From: a virus
Direction: 5' to 3' (one strand)
DNA: 29,312 nucleotides
Virus record (IMG/VR): IMGVR_UViG_3300027822_000033
Coordinates: 1-29,312 of that record
A program made the translations under genes and the position numbers. Shown here one piece after another: positions 5,841 through 12,051 of this stretch; positions within the stretch are counted from its first letter, which is position 1; every line of letters begins with the position of its first letter. The notes beneath the pieces are model-generated. The model did no database searches. It was not told the DNA's origin and was given only the letters and a program-made list of their open reading frames with translations.

Positions 5841-6035
5841 TTAAAACACCTCCTTTATTTCATCATAGTATTCATTAAGAATTATCGAGTACTGTAATAG
5901 TAAAGCTATACTATGTTTCAGTACTGGATAATATTTTAATCTTAAATAGGGTTCATAAGCATTGATTTTTTTAATACTGTCAATCAATTGTATTGACCTA
6001 TTTTCCAGTCTAATTGCCTCATCAATTTGTATCAT
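5841..6035 (-). CDS. Small helical hypothetical protein (64 aa), first gene of operon
   Basis: A 64-residue protein starting MIQIDEAIRLENRSIQLIDS, with AAGGAG about 10 nt before ATG 6035. It is predominantly helical, with two helices joined at NAYEPYLRLKYYP, and has no membrane segment strong enough to call. It is the first gene of the leftward six-gene operon and has a leader of about 140 nt if the promoter at 6183-6211 is right. I do not recognise the family. Confidence 0.65.
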   Translation of the reverse strand: MIQIDEAIRLENRSIQLIDSIKKINAYEPYLRLKYYPVLKHSIALLLQYSIILNEYYDEIKEVF

Positions 6036-6145
6036 TTTTTATTTTCTCCTTACTTATATATAGCAATAATCATGCCAACTATACAGTAGTGTACTATCAA
6101 TTTAACACTAGTACAGTAACATTGCTCATAGTTAGTTAAGAATAT

Positions 6146-6162
6146 AGTGTTATAATGACACG
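6146..6162. promoter_or_regulatory. 17-bp operator-like site, copy 1
   Basis: AGTGTTATAATGACACG matches copy 2 (6230-6246) at 15 of 17 positions. The start-to-start distance is 84 bp, about eight helical turns, so proteins on the two sites would face the same side. It lies downstream of the proposed leftward -10. Confidence 0.55.
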
Positions 6163-6182
6163 TAATAATGCATATATATACT

Positions 6183-6211
6183 AGTATAGGTACATATTGA
6201 CACACTTTTAA
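6183..6211 (-). promoter_or_regulatory. Possible leftward promoter for the 6035 operon
   Basis: On the minus strand TTAAAA (plus 6206-6211), 17 nt, then TATACT (plus 6183-6188): four and five matches of six to sigma70 consensus. It lies between the two operator-like sites, which supports it. AT-rich sequence gives many chance hits, so confidence is moderate. Confidence 0.45.
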
Positions 6212-6234
6212 TGTTAATTAACGCTTAAAAGTGT
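6202..6234. promoter_or_regulatory. 10-bp inverted repeat around GTTAATTAAC
   Basis: ACACTTTTAA (6202-6211) pairs perfectly with TTAAAAGTGT (6225-6234). The 13-nt loop contains the palindrome GTTAATTAAC (6213-6222). The right arm runs into operator copy 2, and the left arm covers the proposed leftward -35. Confidence 0.6.
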
Positions 6235-6246
6235 CATAATGACACT
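6230..6246. promoter_or_regulatory. 17-bp operator-like palindrome, copy 2
   Basis: AGTGTCATAATGACACT has perfect 8-bp arms around a single central base, the size and symmetry typical of phage repressor operators. Its partner is at 6146-6162. Confidence 0.6.
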
Positions 6247-6358
6247 TGATAATGGAGATATTGGACATAAATAAACACCTATGTAAGTAGCATTTTGCAC
6301 TTAATAACGTGGATATAGTCAAGTTCATGCGACCTTAGCAATGTACAGGGGATAATAA

Positions 6359-6384
6359 TATAATGTGGCAAGTGTCCAGTAGCA
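6359..6384 (+). repeat. 26-bp direct repeat, copy 1
   Basis: This block, centred on GTGTCCAGT, matches 6523-6548 at 22 of 26 positions. Both copies begin with a TATAA/CTG word followed by GTGGCA. The function is unknown; a regulator site or packaging element is possible. Confidence 0.7.
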
Positions 6385-6522
6385 TAGGACACACAACATA
6401 TAATATAAAATATATAGCACGTGATATTATCAAGAGTGTTCTGTAAATAATTGACATAGTACATATATTATATAGTATAGATAATATATCACGGTATAAT
6501 GTAATAAGTGTACTATTGACAG

Positions 6523-6548
6523 TATACTGTGGCACGTGTCCAGTGACA
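6523..6548 (+). repeat. 26-bp direct repeat, copy 2
   Basis: This is the second copy of the repeat at 6359-6384, 164 bp downstream. A perfect TTGACA (6516-6521) lies just upstream, but no good -10 is at the right distance. The two copies are not obviously part of any gene. Confidence 0.7.
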
Positions 6549-6704
6549 ATGTAATGATAATACTTACAATATAATGTATGCATGCAATAGTAATTATTAT
6601 TAGCATACAGTTGATAGCAAGCACAAATATAATATTTTAATAATAATAATTGCAAGTAAAGAGTCAAATTAAAACAGTGACAGCATGCTTTCAAAAAGTT
6701 TATA

Positions 6705-6724
6705 CCCCCTACCCCCTTGGGGGG
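6705..6724. other. C5-TA-C5-TT-G6 block in AT-rich DNA
   Basis: CCCCC, CCCCC and GGGGGG runs lie within 20 bp of otherwise very AT-rich intergenic DNA. They can fold as a CCCCC/GGGGG hairpin with a tiny loop, or place two G5 runs on the minus strand and a G6 run on the plus strand. Such a block upstream of the small terminase gene could mark a packaging or protein-binding site. Confidence 0.5.
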
Positions 6725-6781
6725 CATTTACCCACTATTTCACATTTAGAAATTGACACCTCAGTCCTCTCACAGGACCAA

Positions 6782-6837
6782 GGGCACAGGGAGTAGAACA
6801 CAGGGCACAGGGAGTAGAACACAGGGAATAGAACACA
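6782..6837 (+). repeat. 21-bp tandem repeat, two full copies plus a partial third
   Basis: A 21-bp unit beginning GGGCACAGGGAGTAGAACAC occurs at 6782-6802 and 6803-6823, followed by a degenerate copy GGGAATAGAACACA (6824-6837). It is the densest cluster of the CACAGG words scattered through the gene-free regions. Confidence 0.9.
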
Positions 6838-6882
6838 GGACATAGTATCAAGGGCACAGAACACAGATTATAGTATCGAGGT

Positions 6883-6917
6883 TAATCATCATTACAGTCA
6901 TTGGCGTATGATGATTA
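6883..6917. other. 10-bp inverted repeat TAATCATCAT/ATGATGATTA
   Basis: Perfect arms at 6883-6892 and 6908-6917 around a 15-nt centre. It is not followed by a T-run on either strand, so a protein-binding site or RNA structure is more likely than a terminator. Confidence 0.5.
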
Positions 6918-6989
6918 TAATTAAGTCATATACAAGCATCAAGTATGCCTAAAAAACCTGTCAGTCAATGACCTCTGATGTTTCTGTAT

Positions 6990-7063
6990 AATAAATAGCA
7001 CAGGCCACAGGCCACAGGCTCTAAAATAGGATAAAATTGGATCTGTGCCCTGTGTTCTGTGCC
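6990..7063. repeat. CACAGG words and long-range inverted partner
   Basis: Three CACAGG words occur in tandem at about 7000-7019. At 7050-7063 the sequence CTGTGTTCTGTGCC is the exact reverse complement of GGCACAGAACACAG at 6853-6866. The block lies immediately upstream of the terminase genes. Confidence 0.65.
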
Positions 7064-7142
7064 ATTTTACCGGATTTGATTGACAATCTATAAAGCAATG
7101 CTCAAGCTTGTTATATATAAGAAACTAAAGATCATTCAAAGC

Positions 7143-7172
7143 TTGACAAATAGTGTATTCTATGATTATAAT
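7143..7172 (+). promoter_or_regulatory. Consensus sigma70 promoter at the small terminase start
   Basis: TTGACA (7143-7148), 18 nt, TATAAT (7167-7172): both elements are perfect. The -10 ends 6 nt before the ATG at 7179, so transcription would start at or next to that ATG and the mRNA would be essentially leaderless. Confidence 0.65.
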
Positions 7173-7178
7173 ATATTT

Positions 7179-7526
7179 ATGGACAGTTCTAAATTGAGAG
7201 ACATATATGAATTAGCTGAGTTAGTTATTCAAGAATATTCTAAATCTTATGATTTAGATATTGCTATGATGAAGGCTGAGGTGTCCAGTGAAGAAGCTGA
7301 GTTGCTAAAGAAAGATGAAGAATTCATGTATAGAGTTGCTTATGAAGATGCTTTGATAAGGGAATCTATTATAGAGACTATGGTTTCAAATATGAAACAT
7401 GATCAAAGGAACTCTCAGAAAGCAGCTGTTGATTTAGGAAACATCTTATACAAATCTAAGTTCAACAAGAAAGAAGAAGATCAAAAAGGACAAGTACCTG
7501 ATAAAATTATTCTGAGTGGAGCATAG
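7179..7526 (+). CDS. Terminase small subunit (probable)
   Basis: I choose ATG 7179 (MDSSKLRDIYELAELVIQEY), giving 115 residues. The frame is open further back (ATG 7098, TTG 7080), but those starts have no ribosome-binding site and would add a Lys/Ile-rich extension overlapping a perfect promoter. The product is helical and charged. Its C-terminal half, EDALIRESIIETMVSNMKHD followed by QRNSQKAAVDLGNILYKSKF, has the layout of terminase small subunits after the DNA-binding domain. It ends 2 nt before the large subunit gene, which is the main support. The protein would bind the packaging site and help load DNA onto the motor. ATG 7098 would give a 142-residue form. Confidence 0.7.
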   Translation: MDSSKLRDIYELAELVIQEYSKSYDLDIAMMKAEVSSEEAELLKKDEEFMYRVAYEDALIRESIIETMVSNMKHDQRNSQKAAVDLGNILYKSKFNKKEEDQKGQVPDKIILSGA

Positions 7527-7528
7527 CA

Positions 7529-8821
7529 ATGACTCAGAATGTAGAGATAATTAAAAAAGTCAAAGAAGAACTTGTTGACAATTGTAATGCAAGACATAGG
7601 ATTGTTTACGGGGGACGTGGCAAAGGTGCTAGTTGGAGTATTGCAAGAATACTATTGTTAGAAGCAATGCAAAAAGAATTATTTATTGTATGTGTACGTG
7701 AAGTGCAGAAATCAATTGAATTGTCAGTGCAGAAGTTGTTGGTTGACACAATCAAGTACTTTGGTTGGCAATTCTTTTATAAGATAACGAAGAATAAAAT
7801 AATTGGTAGCAATGGTTCAGTATTCGTGTTCAGCGGATTACATGAACATAACAGTGATTCCATAAAGTCACTAGAAGGTGCAGATAGATGTTGGGTGGCA
7901 GAAGCACAAAGTATATCGAGACAAAGCATTGATATACTAAGACCAACAATAAGAAAAGAAACTGCGGTGTTTTGGTGGGACTTTAACCCTAGGTACAGTA
8001 GTGATCCAGTATGGGTAGACTATATTAGAAACCATGATCCAAATGCGAAGACATTGTTTTTAAGACACTTTGATAATAAGTGGTTCCCTAAAAGTTTAAA
8101 AATGGAAATGGAAGCTGATTATAAAAGAGATGAAAACAGGGCACGGCACATATGGGAAGGTGAATTGTCGGATGCTAATGATAGTTTTGTTTGCCCTGCT
8201 GAGTTAGTGGAAAAGGCACAGGAAAAGATTATTAAGCGTCCTAGGCCACAGGTTCCACAAATAGGGATGGATATTGCACATCAAGGTGGTGATGAGATAA
8301 CTTTCTATAAATCTATTGATAACAAAGTTGTTGATACTTATTTTGCAAGGTATCAGGATGCTGTTACAACATTGAAAGATGCAAAACAGTTTGCTACTAA
8401 GAATAGCAACATAAAGATTGACAATGGCCACTTGGGAAGTGCCCTAGCAGATATGCTTGAAGATGATGGGTACACAGTTAATAGAATTAACTTTGGTGGG
8501 ACTCCTAAAGATACAGAACACTATGAAGATACAGCAACTGAGATGTATTTTGAATTCCGTGATCAATTAGAATATAGTGATATACCAGTTGACGAAGAAT
8601 TAGCAATACAGTTGTACACAAGAAAGTATAAATATATAAATGGTAAAAGAGGCTATGAAGTAATGAAAATTGAAAGTAAAGATGATTTTGCAGAACATAC
8701 ACATGCACTTCATAAGTCTCCTGACAGGGCAGACGGATTAGTACTTTGTTTTTATGATCCTGCTGGATCTATGGATGTAAGTAGCATAGCTGGTGCAATA
8801 ACAGCGTATGGTGGTAAATAA
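7529..8821 (+). CDS. terL: Terminase large subunit (Terminase_3 type)
   Basis: This 430-residue DNA-packaging motor subunit has an N-terminal ATPase domain with phosphate-binding loop G28-G-R-G-K-G-A-S35, Walker B strand CWVAE125 in the characteristic GADRCWVAEAQ context, and downstream FWWDFNP. The C-terminal nuclease domain shows IGMD248, KID298 and PDRAD402GLVL as likely metal-binding acids. This is the PBSX/SPP1-like Terminase_3 family. In that family the loop usually reads GRGSGKS. Here the lysine is two positions earlier and alanine takes its usual place. GGAG lies about 8 nt before the start. The stop overlaps the portal start by one base. It translocates DNA into the prohead and cuts concatemers. 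Confidence 0.95.
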   Translation: MTQNVEIIKKVKEELVDNCNARHRIVYGGRGKGASWSIARILLLEAMQKELFIVCVREVQKSIELSVQKLLVDTIKYFGWQFFYKITKNKIIGSNGSVFVFSGLHEHNSDSIKSLEGADRCWVAEAQSISRQSIDILRPTIRKETAVFWWDFNPRYSSDPVWVDYIRNHDPNAKTLFLRHFDNKWFPKSLKMEMEADYKRDENRARHIWEGELSDANDSFVCPAELVEKAQEKIIKRPRPQVPQIGMDIAHQGGDEITFYKSIDNKVVDTYFARYQDAVTTLKDAKQFATKNSNIKIDNGHLGSALADMLEDDGYTVNRINFGGTPKDTEHYEDTATEMYFEFRDQLEYSDIPVDEELAIQLYTRKYKYINGKRGYEVMKIESKDDFAEHTHALHKSPDRADGLVLCFYDPAGSMDVSSIAGAITAYGGK

Positions 8822-10254
8822 TGAGTTTATTAGGTACTTTATTTGGAACAAAGGCTGTTCAAGAGCGTTCAGTAATTCTTAATGTTACTCAGCCGAAAAC
8901 AGTTGAGAGAGACTTTACAAATGCAATTAAAACTAATAGAAAAATAGCCAGAGAAATATATCACAATGTAAATAAGAATTATGCACTTGCTGGACAATTA
9001 GTAAGACCAATAGTAAATAACAATGTTAATTTTATTGGTATTCCTACTTTATTTGGTAACAAGAAAAATATAAAAGTAATTGAAGATATTAACATTGATT
9101 ATAGAAGTATCCATAAATCAGTAGAAATTGATGGTTCAGTATTTGTATGGCCTCAATGGAGAGAAGATCATATTGAACTTGTGCAAATACCAGTGGACAT
9201 AGTACAAAGAACATTTATTGATCCTGTCACTAAAGAAGTTATAGGTTATAGACTAAAAGAAAATATTCAATATGACACTATAAAAGACATAGATCAAAGA
9301 GTAGAGATTATATGTACTATAACTAAATCTTATATAAAAACTGAAATATCTGGTTCGATCATTAAAACTATTACAGCGAAAAATGTCCTTGGTGTATTGC
9401 CTTTAGTTCATTTTAGCAATGATAAAGATATTCTGGAGTTATATGGTCATTCAGAGTTTGAAGCAATAGAACCACAGTTAAAGTTCTATCATAATTTAAC
9501 CTATGAAGCTGGATCTGCACAAAGCAGAGATGGACATCCTAAATTAAAAGTAACAACTAAGAATCCTAAGCAATGGATAGATAATAACTTTGGTGCTGGT
9601 GCATTTGATAATTTAGTTAAGAATGGTGGAACTATCTCTATGGGGGATAGAGACTTATTTATCAATGGTGAGGGTGATGATGTTAATTATTTGTACCTGA
9701 ACAAGACAACTGGGGATTATGGGGAATTGTCGGGTACAACCTTTATGAATATAGTAGAAGGTTCAGAAACACCAGAGATAAACTTTGGTGCCAATCTTGG
9801 TACTTCTTTGGCCAGTGTCAAAGAATATAGGCCAATTTGGATTAAGAAGATTGAAGCTAAGCAGTATGAAAGAACAGCACCTTGGATAAAGGTTTATGAA
9901 CTTATTTTAGCTTTACATAATTTTGTTAACTTCAAGTCACTTAAAAATGATATTGTAATAGTTTGGCCTACTCCTAACTTTGCTTCTGTTAAGGAACAAT
10001 CTGAAATAGTAAATGCTTTTGCAAAGGCTCTTGAAAAGTTAATAACTTCTAATGTACTTACTGAGGAAGAAGTATATAGGACAATAAAGGAACTTGATAT
10101 ATTTGAGCTTGAAGAAACTTATGAAAAGCATAAAAAAGTAATTGAAGAGGAGGTAAAGATACGTGAGGAGAAAGCTAAGAAAATCGCTGATGCAGCAGCA
10201 AAGAAGTCCGGTGACAAAGGAACAGAAAGTTCTAGCGAAAGTGACGATGAGTAG
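8821..10254 (+). CDS. Portal protein (SPP1 gp6-like)
   Basis: A 477-residue protein directly after the large terminase (TAATG overlap). The portal ring forms the DNA entry channel of the prohead and docks the terminase motor and head-tail connectors. The segment EIDGSVFVWPQWREDHIELV, then QIPVDIVQRTFIDPVTKEVI, is the typical clip/stem-leading region of this family. The long C-terminal stretch after about residue 395 is helical, acidic and coiled, ending in a Lys/Ala then Ser/Glu/Asp tail (SSSESDDE). No strong ribosome-binding site is visible, so translation is likely coupled to the terminase. Position, length and sequence agree. Confidence 0.88.
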   Translation: MSLLGTLFGTKAVQERSVILNVTQPKTVERDFTNAIKTNRKIAREIYHNVNKNYALAGQLVRPIVNNNVNFIGIPTLFGNKKNIKVIEDINIDYRSIHKSVEIDGSVFVWPQWREDHIELVQIPVDIVQRTFIDPVTKEVIGYRLKENIQYDTIKDIDQRVEIICTITKSYIKTEISGSIIKTITAKNVLGVLPLVHFSNDKDILELYGHSEFEAIEPQLKFYHNLTYEAGSAQSRDGHPKLKVTTKNPKQWIDNNFGAGAFDNLVKNGGTISMGDRDLFINGEGDDVNYLYLNKTTGDYGELSGTTFMNIVEGSETPEINFGANLGTSLASVKEYRPIWIKKIEAKQYERTAPWIKVYELILALHNFVNFKSLKNDIVIVWPTPNFASVKEQSEIVNAFAKALEKLITSNVLTEEEVYRTIKELDIFELEETYEKHKKVIEEEVKIREEKAKKIADAAAKKSGDKGTESSSESDDE

Positions 10255-10507
10255 ATTAAAGATTGAAGTAAGTAAACTTATTAATTACTTTAAATCAAGA
10301 GATGAATATAGAATTGAACTTCGTAAATGTATAAAAAAATATGGTTTTGCTAACTTACCTGCTAGTGTACAGAGAACCGTGCCTACAGATATGAAAGTAC
10401 TGTATGAGATTAAATGGTGGATGCAACCTTTTGTATGGTTTAGAATATTCCAAACTGCTTGGCTTCGTGCAGAAAGTAAAGGTTTAAGGAGAGCGTTACA
10501 TGGGTAA
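10247..10507 (+). CDS. Small basic hypothetical protein between portal and protease (86 aa)
   Basis: I start at ATG 10247, which overlaps the portal stop (ATGAGTAG), giving 86 residues (MSRLKIEVSKLINYFKSRDE). The frame is open back to 10163, but that would overlap the portal coding region. The protein is basic, with an aromatic stretch (YEIKWWMQPFVWFRIFQTAW) that could be an amphipathic or membrane-associated helix. I do not recognise a family. It overlaps the protease start by 8 bp, so it is translationally coupled within the head operon. A minor head or morphogenesis role is inferred from position. Confidence 0.65.
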   Translation: MSRLKIEVSKLINYFKSRDEYRIELRKCIKKYGFANLPASVQRTVPTDMKVLYEIKWWMQPFVWFRIFQTAWLRAESKGLRRALHG

Positions 10508-11621
10508 TGAATCACAGATAACTTTTAAAAGTAGTATTATTACTAATTTTAAAGAAACAAAGTTAAAAGGTATAGACTCAGTGCCTGTTGGTAATTCAAG
10601 TGCCTATAGAACTTTAACTGGTGAAGCAGATATACATGAGTTTATTAACACAGTAGCATTGGGAGAGGATAATCCGGCACATCCAGATTCATATACTACT
10701 ATAGTTTTAACACCAGAATGGGCACAGAGCTTTTCTGATGCAATAAAGAGTTCACCTAAACCTCTGTTTATTCCAGGTCATACTGATGCTAGTATAGGTT
10801 ACAAGGCTAGGGCTATACCAGATGGATATTTGACAGGTGGCATAGTAAGTGGTAATACATTGTATTTAAGAAATACACTTGTTATGGAAGGCACAGATGA
10901 AAAGAAAGCTTTAATTGAACAAACAATTAAAGAGATAAGTGCTAAAATGTTAAGTACATCAACTTCAGATTACATGAAATATGAGACAAAAGTTGATGAA
11001 GATGATAATGTGACATATTTTGCAACTGAATCAGTTAAGGGTCAAAGCAATGCAATTGTTGAGGTTGACATGACTGGTTCTGATGCTAGTATAATAATAA
11101 CATCGTTTAAAGCCGAGATCGACTCAAGCGGTGAAAAAGAGAAAGGAGAAAAGCGAATGGATGAAAAAACCATGACAAACGCAGAGTTGTTTGTAACTTT
11201 GAAAAATCAGCTTGATTCCGGTCGATTGGCACTGTCAGAAGTAGCCAGTGGTCTTGGTGTTGATGTAATGACTTCAAAGCAAAAGACAGCTTTAAAAAGG
11301 CTCAATGATGCTGAAAGTAAAGTAGGCAATATTGAAGAGTTCGTTACAAGTGTTGTAGCAGACAAAGAAACTGCTTTTGCTTCATTGAAAGAAGCAAAGA
11401 TTAAAGAAGTCTTTAAAACTGAAGAGCTTGTTGAAATTGCAACACCAATGTTTGCACTTAAAAATGGAAGCGTAGAGGACATTGACAAAGAGGTTCTTAG
11501 AATCTCTGAACTCAAAGTGTTCAAAGCAATCCAAGGCAAAGTTGCAAGTGCAATGAATTATAATCCTGGAACTGGTGAAAATGAAGAAGTAACCGAGTCC
11601 AATGAAACAATGGAGGGTTAA
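10500..11621 (+). CDS. Capsid maturation protease with C-terminal scaffold domain
   Basis: A 373-residue protein. Residues about 25-205 look like a prohead protease: a TLTGEADI strand, PLFIPGH94TDAS, the beta-rich GYLTGGIVSGNTLYLRNTLV, and a Ser-rich helix SAKMLSTSTSDYMK that may carry the nucleophile. From residue 220 the sequence is helical and charged with few aromatics, as in scaffolding proteins. The layout matches lambda C/Nu3 and Mu I/Z, where protease and scaffold share a C-terminus. The protease would cleave scaffold and itself during head maturation. Catalytic residues cannot be fixed by eye. It starts in an 8-bp overlap with the previous gene. Confidence 0.8.
   Translation: MGNESQITFKSSIITNFKETKLKGIDSVPVGNSSAYRTLTGEADIHEFINTVALGEDNPAHPDSYTTIVLTPEWAQSFSDAIKSSPKPLFIPGHTDASIGYKARAIPDGYLTGGIVSGNTLYLRNTLVMEGTDEKKALIEQTIKEISAKMLSTSTSDYMKYETKVDEDDNVTYFATESVKGQSNAIVEVDMTGSDASIIITSFKAEIDSSGEKEKGEKRMDEKTMTNAELFVTLKNQLDSGRLALSEVASGLGVDVMTSKQKTALKRLNDAESKVGNIEEFVTSVVADKETAFASLKEAKIKEVFKTEELVEIATPMFALKNGSVEDIDKEVLRISELKVFKAIQGKVASAMNYNPGTGENEEVTESNETMEG
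11157..11621 (+). CDS. Scaffolding protein from an internal in-frame start
   Basis: Codon 220 of the protease gene is an ATG (11157) preceded by AGGAG (11144-11148) with 8-nt spacing, as good as any start in the operon, and it marks exactly where the sequence changes from protease-like to scaffold-like. Initiation here gives a 154-residue acidic helical protein (MDEKTMTNAELFVTLKNQLD) sharing its C-terminus with the protease. In lambda and Mu the equivalent internal products are the major scaffolds. Translation from this site is inferred from the ribosome-binding site and domain boundary. Confidence 0.7.
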   Translation: MDEKTMTNAELFVTLKNQLDSGRLALSEVASGLGVDVMTSKQKTALKRLNDAESKVGNIEEFVTSVVADKETAFASLKEAKIKEVFKTEELVEIATPMFALKNGSVEDIDKEVLRISELKVFKAIQGKVASAMNYNPGTGENEEVTESNETMEG

Positions 11622-11625
11622 ATAA

Positions 11626-12033
11626 ATGGCAATGGTAGACGCTAAAGTTAACTATAACTTCCATGAGAGTGAAGTTGACATGAATCAGGTTAAAGTGACC
11701 AATGACCTAGGTTATGCTGTAGAACACCTTGAACTTGTGCTGATTGCTACAATGTTCGGTCAGGTAACAGAGATTGATGGTATTGCAATTGGTGCAGATG
11801 GGATGATTGATTTAAACCCAAATCGAAAGATTAGTACAACTCAGATTGATACTGGTGATACTTTCGTTATTGGTGCTCCGGTGTACTTTCATGTTGCACA
11901 TAAAGTACTTGAAGTAACAAGTGCTTCTGGTAATGTAGCAGTTGGTATTTGTACTGCAATAAACAATGGTGTGTCTGTAGAATTCATGCCTTTCGTTCAA
12001 AGAACTGATGTTACCGGTTTGGTAGTAACATAG
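11626..12033 (+). CDS. Capsid decoration/cement protein (DUF2190-like)
   Basis: A 135-residue beta-rich protein just before the major capsid gene, where head decoration proteins are normally encoded. The C-terminal part GDTFVIGAPVYFHVAHKVLE then VTSASGNVAVGICTAINNGV follows the DUF2190 pattern: an early 'value, cell, conversion' beta unit and a repeated GVA-type turn. Such proteins bind the outer capsid lattice after expansion and stabilise it. GGAGG lies about 10 nt upstream. ATG 11632 (third codon) is an alternative start. The assignment rests on position and sequence style, not on a clear motif. Confidence 0.7.
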   Translation: MAMVDAKVNYNFHESEVDMNQVKVTNDLGYAVEHLELVLIATMFGQVTEIDGIAIGADGMIDLNPNRKISTTQIDTGDTFVIGAPVYFHVAHKVLEVTSASGNVAVGICTAINNGVSVEFMPFVQRTDVTGLVVT

Positions 12034-12051
12034 GATAAAGGAGAATAAATA

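Larger units (their letters stand above)
6036..7178. other. Divergent gene-free control region
   Basis: About 1.1 kb between the leftward operon starting at 6035 and the rightward terminase operon. The frames that cross it give Tyr/Cys/His-rich translations typical of non-coding AT-rich DNA, have no ribosome-binding site and look unlike protein. It contains paired 17-bp palindromes, hairpins, a 26-bp direct repeat, a C5/C5/G6 block, tandem CACAGG-type repeats and at least two candidate promoters. A packaging site could also lie here, next to the terminase genes. Confidence 0.7.

Noticed and set aside
6279-6727. Leftward frames in the divergent region (Tyr/Cys/Ile-rich)
   Set aside because: Composition reflects AT-rich non-coding DNA; they overlap each other, have no ribosome-binding site and are interrupted by repeats.
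6940-6985. GTCA/TGAC with T6 as a leftward terminator
   Set aside because: A 4-bp stem is too short to be convincing.
7080-7178. Upstream start codons of the small terminase gene (7080 TTG, 7098 ATG)
   Set aside because: No ribosome-binding site, unusual Lys/Ile-rich extension, and a perfect promoter lies inside the segment. Kept as an alternative only.
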